From Chloroflexota bacterium (lineage in GTDB: Bacteria > Chloroflexota > UBA6077 > FW602-bin22 > CADDYW01), in NCBI GenBank assembly GCA_021324795.1, contig JAJPIK010000067.1:124001-188000 (forward strand): a stretch of DNA of 64,000 nt. The letters run 5' to 3'. Positions within the stretch are counted from its first letter, which is position 1. Each line of letters opens with the position of its first letter. Made by a program: the position numbers and the translations under genes. The notes under the pieces were generated by a model. That model had not been told where the DNA came from and did not search any database. It saw nothing but the letters and a program-made list of their open reading frames with translations. This document shows, piece after piece, positions 24,865-32,001 of the stretch.

Positions 24865-26490
24865 TTACAAATCTCCACTTCGCGCCATGGTGGCAATGTA
24901 GTCCGCCGTACGCGCCGCGATTGCCGAAATCGTGATCGCCGGATTCGCCGATCCTTGGGTGACCATCACGCTACCGTCGCAAATCCAGAGGTTGGGTACG
25001 TCCCAGCTCCGGCAAAACTGATCGACGACTGACGTCCGCGGATCATCACCCATGCGGCAGGTACCAACCAGGTGCGCGTAGCGATTCACATAGTGCGTCT
25101 CGACTGCTCCCGCTGCTTCCAGTACATCCTTGGCGCGTTGCACGCCGGCGCGGATCAATTTCAGGTCGTTCTCGAATAAGTTGAAGTGAGCATACGCCAC
25201 CGGGATGTCGTACTGGTCGGTTTCAGGGGCAACACTCACATAATTGCGCTCATCGGGGAGCAGCTCGCCCAGGACGCCGATCGCGGCGTAGTGATTGTAC
25301 TCTTCCATTAAGTGGCGGAGATTCCAACCAAATGGCTCGCTCTCTTCGGTAAGCAGGTGGGCCATCGCGATTGGCAGCGGCGAAACGCTTTGCAAGGCAT
25401 AGCCGCGCACAAAATCATTGCGAGGATCGGTCTCGTAGAACTCTTCGGTTTCGGCGCAGGCAGGCGGAGCTTTGTACTGCCGGATCATCGTTGGGAATCG
25501 TCCCCAAACGACCTGACCAGCTTGAGCCATGAGGCGTTTGCCGACCAGGCCACTTGAGTTCGCGAGGCCGTCGGGAAAGCTTCCCGAGCGCGAATTCAGT
25601 AAGAGGCGAGGAGTCTCGATCGCATAACCCGCGACGACGACGTGCCGCGCTTTCTGCTCCGCTTCTTCGTACTTTCCCTCGTCCATAGTGCGGAAGTAGC
25701 GGACGCCAGTAACCCGACCATCGCTGTCGAGAGGAATTTCGTAGGCCATGCATTCGGCACGAATTTCGGCGCCATGATCAATCGCATCCGGGATGTGACT
25801 GACTAGAGTGGAATGCTTCGAGCCCACCTTGCATCCTTGCAGGCAGAAACCGCGAAAGATGCAGTGAGGTCGTTTGCCAAAAGTCCCGGCGGTGATCCCG
25901 ATCGGTCCCCCCGGCACGACTGGGATACCAAGCTCGACACAGCCGCGAATCAGGGCGTGGCCGGCCGTCCCTGACTGGAGTGGTGCGTAAGGATAAGAAT
26001 GTGGCTTACCCCACGGAAAGTACGCCGGGCCCGCGACCGGATACTCACGCTCCATCGCCTCATAATAGGGCTCGAGATCTTCATAGCGAATCGGCCAGTC
26101 GTCGGCAACTCCGTCGAGACTGCGTACCATGAAATCCGACGGATGCAGTCGCGGACAGAACGCCGCGTAGTGAACAGTGCTTCCGCCCACGGTCTTCCCC
26201 GAATTGTTCGCGCCGAGCTGTAGTGGCTCGTCTCCCCCGGTGATTCGCAAGTCGTTCCAATAGAGTGGTCGCGCGCCGGCCTCGTCGCTGACCATATCGC
26301 GCTCGGAATCCATCCACTTACCCGCCTCCAGGCAGACGACCGAGAATCCTTTGCGTGCCAGGCGCTGGGCAAGCACACCACCTCCGGCCCCGGTGCCGAC
26401 GATGCAAAAGTCGACTGGCTCGTTCTGCGGGTACGCTCGCATCTCGACGTCTAGAAACCAATCCGGGGACAGATTAATCTGAAGTCTCAT
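24865..26490 (-). CDS. GMC-family FAD-dependent dehydrogenase (gluconate/glucose dehydrogenase catalytic-subunit type)
   Basis: 541 aa. The FAD Rossmann motif GTGAGGGVLAQRLARKGFSVV is at ~residues 32-52 and the C-terminal GMC signature HLVGTCRMGDDPRTSVVD…SANPAITISAIAARTADYI carries the active-site His/Asn. Cys210, Cys216 and Cys220 (C-x5-C-x3-C) match the spacing I recall for the [3Fe-4S] ligands of bacterial FAD-glucose dehydrogenase. No signal peptide is seen. It overlaps the upstream subunit-3 gene by 17 nt, so the two form one enzyme. Substrate (a sugar, polyol or other alcohol) cannot be read off. Confidence 0.85.
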   Translation of the reverse strand: MRLQINLSPDWFLDVEMRAYPQNEPVDFCIVGTGAGGGVLAQRLARKGFSVVCLEAGKWMDSERDMVSDEAGARPLYWNDLRITGGDEPLQLGANNSGKTVGGSTVHYAAFCPRLHPSDFMVRSLDGVADDWPIRYEDLEPYYEAMEREYPVAGPAYFPWGKPHSYPYAPLQSGTAGHALIRGCVELGIPVVPGGPIGITAGTFGKRPHCIFRGFCLQGCKVGSKHSTLVSHIPDAIDHGAEIRAECMAYEIPLDSDGRVTGVRYFRTMDEGKYEEAEQKARHVVVAGYAIETPRLLLNSRSGSFPDGLANSSGLVGKRLMAQAGQVVWGRFPTMIRQYKAPPACAETEEFYETDPRNDFVRGYALQSVSPLPIAMAHLLTEESEPFGWNLRHLMEEYNHYAAIGVLGELLPDERNYVSVAPETDQYDIPVAYAHFNLFENDLKLIRAGVQRAKDVLEAAGAVETHYVNRYAHLVGTCRMGDDPRTSVVDQFCRSWDVPNLWICDGSVMVTQGSANPAITISAIAARTADYIATMARSGDL

Positions 26491-27172
26491 CCAGTCGTAC
26501 CTCGCGCACTTCCCAGGGTTCCGGGTAGCCGTGATTCAGAGCAAAGTAGCCCCGAGGATAGGCTGGGCCGCCGAAGCCGATCTCGTCCCAGGCCGTCGGA
26601 TGGGCATAGTAGATCGAGGTCATCTGACGGAGAACGATGTAGATCCAAAAACGCCGTGGGGGCAAATTTCGCCAAACTTCACCCGGTGGCTGGCCTCCAG
26701 CGATTGTGCGCAGCACGTGGTCTTGTTCATCGGGTCGTAGCAGGATGAACTGCTGTCCATAGGACGCGATGGCGACTTCGTCGATTCCCAGCAAGCCGAG
26801 TCGCCAGGCCTCGTCATCCGGCGGCATGTCATCGAAGCGCCAACCGTCAAGCAATCGCAAGTAGCAGCGCTGATCGATCCATGGAGCGATGGGAATTCGT
26901 TTCTCTGCCGGTCGATCGTCCTGCGGTAAGACGCGGGCCGCGAGAGCCTGAAGCGTTTGAATCTCGTGCGGTTTGAAGAAGCGAAACGCCGGCACCTGAT
27001 TGATGCGCGTCATGATCACCTGGCGCGTCGCCTCGTCCCAATGCTCTTGCTGATCAAGGACGTGGAAGCCGGGATAAGCGACGATTGGTCGCTCCACCGG
27101 GCGTTTTTTTGTTGCTTGCACCAAGGTCGGATTGGCGAGTGGGTCGTCTCCAGCGCGCTGACTCATCACCAC
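26474..27172 (-). CDS. gluconate 2-dehydrogenase subunit 3 family protein
   Basis: 232 aa. The FRFFKPHEIQTLQALAARVLPQDD opening and the later WRNLPPRRFWIYIVLRQMTSIYYAHP…GFGGPAYPRGYF match the small-subunit family that chaperones and anchors GMC dehydrogenases. Family members usually carry a Tat signal; here the first ~70 residues are hydrophilic with no RR-hydrophobic signal, so the pair probably stays on the cytoplasmic side. Overlaps both neighbours (17 nt with GMC, 7 nt with the membrane gene). Confidence 0.8.
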   Translation of the reverse strand: MVMSQRAGDDPLANPTLVQATKKRPVERPIVAYPGFHVLDQQEHWDEATRQVIMTRINQVPAFRFFKPHEIQTLQALAARVLPQDDRPAEKRIPIAPWIDQRCYLRLLDGWRFDDMPPDDEAWRLGLLGIDEVAIASYGQQFILLRPDEQDHVLRTIAGGQPPGEVWRNLPPRRFWIYIVLRQMTSIYYAHPTAWDEIGFGGPAYPRGYFALNHGYPEPWEVREVRLDETSD

Positions 27173-27609
27173 CGCTCCCGTCGGACAACTGAGGCGACGA
27201 TGCCGAGCAAGCCAACACTACAGAAGAGCAACGGAGCAAACAGCGGCGGTCCCATGGTGAAATTGAACCAGAAGTTGCGAAAACCGCCGGCCATACGGCT
27301 GACTCCGCGCAAATGTAAATAGAATCCGAGCACACCATCAAAGAACGACGCTACCGCGGTGAGTGGCAGGACAGTACGGGCTACTCGCTCACTGTAGAGC
27401 GCGCCAATCCCGGCTCCGGCCACGAACGGCGTCAACCACACTGGCGTCCACATCACCCGCTGACAAAAGCTGCCCCGGAGATGCTCGAAAAACGCCTCTC
27501 CACCCGCGATAACCACGAAAATTGCCGTGGTGAGAGCAAGGAGACGCTGGAAACGCCCATGCGCAAGATCACTGCGCACGGAGTCAAGACTGGCAAAGGA
27601 AGAATTCAT
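27166..27609 (-). CDS. four-helix membrane protein, copy B of a tandem pair
   Basis: 147 aa from ATG 27609; the longer track ORF is a run-on over the end of copy A. Four helices (LLALTTAIFVVIAGG, WLTPFVAGAGIGALY, LTAVASFFDGVLGFYLHL, PLLFCSVGLLGIVASVV). Residues shared with copy A include EHLRG, MWTPV-LTP, VLP, DG-GF-HLRGV-R-GGF and TMGPP-FAPL, with two conserved His at the ends of helices 1 and 3. I infer a membrane anchor or electron acceptor for the GMC enzyme; no named family recognised. Confidence 0.7.
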   Translation of the reverse strand: MNSSFASLDSVRSDLAHGRFQRLLALTTAIFVVIAGGEAFFEHLRGSFCQRVMWTPVWLTPFVAGAGIGALYSERVARTVLPLTAVASFFDGVLGFYLHLRGVSRMAGGFRNFWFNFTMGPPLFAPLLFCSVGLLGIVASVVRRERW

Positions 27610-27659
27610 CGTTTCTGTCCGTTTTCCCGGGTGGCCGCCCGAGCTTTCTCGAGAATCCG

Positions 27660-28160
27660 CTACCACGAATTTGGTCGCCGCTCCGGTTGAAGCGCGGAAG
27701 CAAGCAGTCCAAGAATCCCAACACTTAGCATGAATAGCGGTGCGAAGATCGGCGGACCCATTGTGATGTTGTACGTAGCGAAGCGGAAACCGCCGGGCAG
27801 CCGACCAACTCCTTTGAGGTGATAAATGAAGCCGACAATACCGTCGACAATGATCGCCAGAGACATCCAGGGGAGAACAGCGTGTGCTACCGCTCGGTTG
27901 AAAACGCTGAGCAAACCAGCCACTACCATCGGCGGCGTCAAAAGGACCGGGGTCCACATGAGCCAATCATTGTAGGCTCCGCGCATATGCTGGACGTAGG
28001 CTTCGAATCCTGAAACGAGCGCCGAGAATGCCGCCAAAATGCCGAACGTACGTTGCAAGCGGCCGTGCCGCACTTGGGAAACTGCCCATGCGGCGTCACG
28101 ATCGAGATGAATGCGTGGAGCAGAAGAAATGATCGTCGCCGTAGCGGCCTCCGAGGGCAC
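27660..28160 (-). CDS. four-helix membrane protein, copy A of a tandem pair
   Basis: About 166 aa from GTG 28160, or 179 aa from TTG 28199; neither has a clear ribosome binding site, and a possible promoter (TTGGTA-17-AATTAT) overlapping the longer start favours GTG. Same layout as copy B: helix 1 FGILAAFSALVSGFEAYVQHMRG, then MWTPVLLTP, helix 3 ending GFIYHLKGVGRLPGGF, and TMGPPIFAPLF before helix 4. Both outer-side His are conserved. First gene of the dehydrogenase cluster. Confidence 0.68.
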   Translation of the reverse strand: MPSEAATATIISSAPRIHLDRDAAWAVSQVRHGRLQRTFGILAAFSALVSGFEAYVQHMRGAYNDWLMWTPVLLTPPMVVAGLLSVFNRAVAHAVLPWMSLAIIVDGIVGFIYHLKGVGRLPGGFRFATYNITMGPPIFAPLFMLSVGILGLLASALQPERRPNSW

Positions 28161-28183
28161 CCGACAACGTTGGAGAAAAGGAG

Positions 28184-28240
28184 ATCGGGCGCACGTCAAT
28201 AATTATGTACAGCAAAAGTCGTACCAACGAGCGCCCGATC
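28184..28240. repeat. inverted repeat upstream of the membrane-protein pair
   Basis: GATCGGGCGC and GCGCCCGATC form perfect 10-bp arms separated by 37 nt, around a possible minus-strand promoter (TTGGTA-17-AATTAT). It may be a long-range operator pair or a PIG-L gene terminator. Confidence 0.5.
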
Positions 28241-28256
28241 AAGGGGGAATAAGAAG

Positions 28257-28958
28257 CTAGAACTTCAAACGCTTGAACGCTTCGGCGTACTCGAGACCGT
28301 GATCCTTCCCAGCCTCGCGCAGCCCCTGGCGTACCCGCTCCTCGAGCGTGTCAAGGCGCTGCTCAACTTGACTTCGGTGATTCTTGAGCGCCGCAATCCG
28401 CTGATTGACAGTCTCGGAAACGTCCTCCCAGTGATCCGGGTCTTGCGCCCAGAAGAGATAAGCCTCCTTGACTCGCCAGGGCTGTCGCTCGCCTAGCAAT
28501 TGCTCTGGGAAGATATACCACTCCCGAGCCGCGAAGATGGCATCAAGAGCGGCTTGCCCAGCCGCCCGATGATCGGGATGTAATTGATAATGACGCCAGG
28601 GATCGATAGTAAGGACGACATCCGGCTGCCGCTCGCGGAGGATTAGACAAAGTCGCCGACGCAGCTCGAGCGTATTCTCCAGAACGCCGTCCGGATAATT
28701 CAAATAGATAACCTCTTTGACACCAAGTACTGTGGCTGCCGCGCGTTGCTCCTCCTCGCGTCGCCCAGCGATCTGTCCCGGACGGACCGCGGCGTCGTGC
28801 GAGCCCTTGTCACCACTTGTCAAGAGAAGGTAGGTAATCTCACGTCCCATCGCCGCCCATTTGGCAACCGTACCGGCACAGCTAAATTCTGGATCGTCGG
28901 GATGAGCGGCGATTACCATCACCCGGCGGATTTCTTCGGCGCGTTCTTGTTCTGACAT
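28257..28958 (-). CDS. PIG-L family deacetylase
   Basis: 233 aa. Zinc site VIAAHPDDPEFSCAGT (AHPDD) and the distal HPDHRAAGQAAL motif are intact. Family members remove acetyl from N-acetylglucosamine-type groups, for example in bacillithiol or mycothiol-like thiol and GPI-type pathways. The exact substrate is unclear here; no BshA/C or Msh genes are nearby. Located between the M20 peptidase and the dehydrogenase cluster. Confidence 0.85.
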   Translation of the reverse strand: MSEQERAEEIRRVMVIAAHPDDPEFSCAGTVAKWAAMGREITYLLLTSGDKGSHDAAVRPGQIAGRREEEQRAAATVLGVKEVIYLNYPDGVLENTLELRRRLCLILRERQPDVVLTIDPWRHYQLHPDHRAAGQAALDAIFAAREWYIFPEQLLGERQPWRVKEAYLFWAQDPDHWEDVSETVNQRIAALKNHRSQVEQRLDTLEERVRQGLREAGKDHGLEYAEAFKRLKF

Positions 28959-29067
28959 TCGTCGCCTCTCTTGTAACCTGTATTGTTGTGGAGTACGAGA
29001 TCGGGTGCGTCAGGGCATTACCTGCATCGCCTCTCGGTGCATAAGCAATACTACTGCGCCGGTTTGT

Positions 29068-30267
29068 TTATCCGGACGAAAGCGCAAGCTGAGCGAGGAT
29101 CTCGGCAGCTCGTGCGACGTCGCTCAAGCGCACGTGTTCATCTACCGTGTGCGCCAGATCAATACTACCCGGTCCGAAGACAACAGATGGGATTCCTCCC
29201 GCGCTCAGCTTACCCGCATCAGTGCCAAAGCTTACCCCAGCGATTGCCGGTCGGCCGACAACTACCGTGGCTGCTTCGCAGAGCTGCCGAACGATTGGCG
29301 CACCGCTCGGAGTCGACAAGCTAGGATCGACAACGAACGGAGGACCGAGCTCCACAGCAACGTTAGAATTACTTCTCACCACTTGCTTGATGACATCCAT
29401 AACTTCCGACGTCACTGATTCGAGTGTCTCGGTGGGAATCGTTCGTCGGTCGATCTCGGCGACGCAGAGGTCAGGAACCACGTTCACCGCCACGCCACCA
29501 TGGATAGTGCAGACGCACAGCGATGGCTGACCAACCAAGGGGTGATTGCGTTTCTCCAGGCGCGCCGCCAGGTCGCGGCGGAGCGCCACCAAGACTTCGA
29601 CCATGCCGTCGATCGCGTTCGTACCGAGCGCAGCGCGAGAGCTATGTGCCGACTGTCCTCGCGTCGTCAAGCGCCAGCGAATGCACCCTTTGTGAGCGGT
29701 GATGACTGACAATTCAGTCGGCTCACCGACCACCGCCGCATCCACGGTCGGTAATTGACCTGCCTGAATCGCCCGAACCAGCTCGATTACGCCCCGCGCC
29801 TGATGCTCTTCATCAACCGTCGCAGCCAGGACTAGCGATCGCGTCGGTGGCCTGCCACTTTCTACGATCAGGCGTAGCGCGATGAGCATCGCGGCCAGGG
29901 TACCTTTGACGTCGCACGCCCCTCGGCCGTAAAGCCGTCCATCGGCAATGCGTGGCTGAAAAGGATCCGGTGGGGCTAACCAGCCCGGGACGGTATCCAT
30001 GTGACACTCAAAAAGCAAGCAGCGCCCCGCATCTCTGCCTTCAGCCCGAAGCAGAATGTTATCTCGTCCTGGGAGTACCGATTGACGTATTACCTTCAGC
30101 CCAAGGTCACGGCCGTAGCGCTCAACGTAGTCGGCGACGCGGCCTTCACCATAGGGAGGAGACAGGCTCGACTCGTGGAATGGATTCACCGAAGGCAGAG
30201 CAACCAAGTCGGCGAGAACTGAAGCAACCTCGGCTTCCGATACCTGGTAGCGTAGGTTAAGGCTCAC
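29068..30267 (-). CDS. M20 family metallopeptidase/deacylase (ArgE/DapE type)
   Basis: 399 aa. Zinc-ligand motifs FECHMDTVPG, YGRGACDVKGTLAAML and the catalytic DEEHQARGV are complete, and a dimerisation lid lies around residues 190-300. The ArgE/DapE branch hydrolyses N-acyl amino acids or succinyl-diaminopimelate; no arginine or lysine pathway genes adjoin it. A 233-nt divergent region separates it from the thioesterase. Confidence 0.82.
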   Translation of the reverse strand: MSLNLRYQVSEAEVASVLADLVALPSVNPFHESSLSPPYGEGRVADYVERYGRDLGLKVIRQSVLPGRDNILLRAEGRDAGRCLLFECHMDTVPGWLAPPDPFQPRIADGRLYGRGACDVKGTLAAMLIALRLIVESGRPPTRSLVLAATVDEEHQARGVIELVRAIQAGQLPTVDAAVVGEPTELSVITAHKGCIRWRLTTRGQSAHSSRAALGTNAIDGMVEVLVALRRDLAARLEKRNHPLVGQPSLCVCTIHGGVAVNVVPDLCVAEIDRRTIPTETLESVTSEVMDVIKQVVRSNSNVAVELGPPFVVDPSLSTPSGAPIVRQLCEAATVVVGRPAIAGVSFGTDAGKLSAGGIPSVVFGPGSIDLAHTVDEHVRLSDVARAAEILAQLALSSG

Positions 30268-30428
30268 CGAGCGCTCAGCGAAAGGAGCATGTCTGCTGTC
30301 TATCTTTTTTGCTCATGACTCACGTTCGTCGGTTTCCAGACTCACCATACCACGACGATCGCTAATGATTCAACCAATTACAGAGCTGATCAACGGACTC
30401 GACCATGCTGGAGCGGTCAGAATTCATC

Positions 30429-30437
30429 TGCTACAAT
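30429..30437 (+). promoter_or_regulatory. extended -10 promoter for the thioesterase gene
   Basis: TGCTACAAT is an extended -10 (TGn plus TACAAT); no convincing -35. Predicted +1 ~30444. The rest of the 30268-30500 divergent gap shows no ORF. Confidence 0.45.
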
Positions 30438-30500
30438 TTTGCCACAGTTGAGATCGCGTGGTTGTTTGTTGGCAAGGAACCTGGCTAGTTAGAGAAGAAA

Positions 30501-30941
30501 GTGACGGACGACGCATTACTGATTCGGGCAAGTGGTGGAGCTTACCGTCGGTGCTTTGCCTGCGGCACGGAAAACCCGATTGGCCTTCATCTCCGCTTTC
30601 GTCGGGAGGAAGGTGGAGGAGCACGCGCGGAGTTCCGCCCCCGTCCAGAGCATCAAGGGTGGGATGGCATTCTCCACGGAGGGATTATCATGACCCTGCT
30701 AGACGAAACGCTGGCCTACGCAACGCTGTTTGCTGTCGGCCCGGCGGTCACTGCCGAGATTCACGCGCGGTTACGTCGGCCGGCGCCCCTCGAGCAAACC
30801 TACGTTCTATCGGGAACGGTCGAGCGCGTTCGGCTCGGCCTGGTCAACGCCCATGCGACGATCCTCGACGAATGCGGCCAGTTGATCGCCGAGGCAGACG
30901 GCAAGTTCATGGCCGTCCCGAACGTAGTTCAGAATATCTAG
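30501..30941 (+). CDS. hotdog-fold thioesterase (PaaI/YigI type)
   Basis: 146 aa. The hotdog signature GILHGGIIMTLLDETLAYATLFA carries the HGG and the catalytic acid, and the N-terminal RCFACGTENPIGLHLRF Cys pair is typical of one thioesterase subgroup. It should hydrolyse an acyl- or aroyl-CoA. GTG 30501 is preceded by an AGAGAAG-type site. Ends 33 nt before smpB. Confidence 0.8.
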   Translation: MTDDALLIRASGGAYRRCFACGTENPIGLHLRFRREEGGGARAEFRPRPEHQGWDGILHGGIIMTLLDETLAYATLFAVGPAVTAEIHARLRRPAPLEQTYVLSGTVERVRLGLVNAHATILDECGQLIAEADGKFMAVPNVVQNI

Positions 30942-30960
30942 CGCGTCAGTTCGGATGATG

Positions 30961-30969
30961 TGATATAAT
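30961..30969 (+). promoter_or_regulatory. extended -10 promoter placing +1 at the smpB ATG
   Basis: TGATATAAT (TGn-TATAAT) ends 5 nt before ATG 30975. Expected initiation falls on or within 1-2 nt of the ATG, and no Shine-Dalgarno is present, so the message is probably leaderless. Confidence 0.65.
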
Positions 30970-30974
30970 TAATT

Positions 30975-31430
30975 ATGGACAAGGCCGAATTCAAAGTCAT
31001 CGCCCAAAATCGTCGCGCACGGCACGAGTACTTTATTCTCGATACCTACGAGGCCGGGTTGGTCTTGACAGGTACCGAGATCAAGTCGTTGCGGGCCGGC
31101 AAGGTAAGCTTGCAGGAAGGCTTTGCGCGGGTCGATAAAGGCGAGGCGTGGCTGGAAGAAGTCTACATTGCCCCGTATGAACAGGGCAGTTGGCTTAACC
31201 CGCCAAGCAAGCGTCGACGCAAGCTGCTTTTGCATCGCGGCCAGATCCGCGAACTGCAAGAGAAGACGAGTGAGAAGGGCTTGACAATCGTGCCTTTGCG
31301 CCTTTATCTGAAACAGGGACGCGCGAAGGTTGAGCTTGGTGTTGCCCGAGGTAAGCACCTGTACGACAAACGTGAGTCGATCGCCGAACGCGACGCTCAG
31401 CGCGATATCGAGCGGGCGCTGCGCCGTTGA
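30975..31430 (+). CDS. smpB: SsrA-binding protein
   Basis: 151 aa, standard length. N-terminal IAQNRRARHEYFILDTYEAGLVLTGTEIKSLR and the GLTIVPLRLYLKQGRAKVELGVARGKHLYDKRE block are diagnostic; the C-terminal tail is basic. SmpB brings tmRNA to stalled ribosomes. Its RNA partner ssrA lies 16 nt downstream, a classical pairing. Confidence 0.97.
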   Translation: MDKAEFKVIAQNRRARHEYFILDTYEAGLVLTGTEIKSLRAGKVSLQEGFARVDKGEAWLEEVYIAPYEQGSWLNPPSKRRRKLLLHRGQIRELQEKTSEKGLTIVPLRLYLKQGRAKVELGVARGKHLYDKRESIAERDAQRDIERALRR

Positions 31431-31445
31431 TTGTTATTCCTATGC

Positions 31446-31801
31446 GGGGATGATTGGTTTCGACGGCGGAGGAAGGTTAGCAGTAGCAAGCCGAGATGCC
31501 GGATGGTCACTCGTAAAACACCGGCAAAACAATAACTGCCAACAATCAAGAATTGGCCCTCGCCGCCTAATTAGGCGGTGACGTCTGCCTCAGCCTCACT
31601 CCGATGGGCTGAGAGCGGGCGCTGAAATGTCGGAGTGCTCTCGAGGTAGCGCGGACGAGCCTCGAGCTAAGACTAGTCCGATAGTCTAGCTGGACCCCGT
31701 CAGCGGGGGCCGGCCGGACGAAACCAAATCGCTGACTAAGCTTGTAGGTGACTGCTGGCTCATTTCGTCGGACCCGGGTTCGACTCCCGGCATCTCCACC
31801 A
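31446..31801 (+). ncRNA. ssrA: transfer-messenger RNA (tmRNA)
   Basis: 5' end GGGGATGATTGGTTTCGACGG and 3' end GGGTTCGACTCCCGGCATCTCCACCA pair into the tRNA-Ala-like acceptor and T-arm, with CCA encoded. The tag frame begins GGC AAA ACA and ends GCC CTC GCC GCC TAA, reading GKTITANNQELALAA. It opens with GKT like the Bacillus tag and ends in the ALAA degradation signal. The start of the tag is my best reading. Confidence 0.96.
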
Positions 31802-31813
31802 AAATTGAAAGTC

Positions 31814-31857
31814 GAAGGGCGGTGAGCGCAAGCGTTCATGCCGTCCTTCTTTGTTTA
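31814..31857 (+). terminator. ssrA terminator
   Basis: GAAGGGCGG-TGAGCG…-CCGTCCTTC hairpin (9-bp outer stem with one G-U plus inner pairing) followed by TTTGTTT, 12 nt after the CCA. Confidence 0.8.
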
Positions 31858-32001
31858 TCGACTACAGCGCGGAACGATTTGAAAGGGTGGGACGCTAGGT
31901 TCTCTTGCTGGCCTGACTTTTGCTGCACTCAACCGGTTGAGCCTCACTGCCATCGACTCACGACCACGATGCGGCTAGGGGCACCGCGTCACGGGAGAAG
32001 C

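Noticed and set aside
31330-31581. 83-aa plus-strand ORF overlapping smpB end and ssrA
   Set aside because: It is the smpB frame-shifted shadow reading into the tmRNA; the tag is in another frame.
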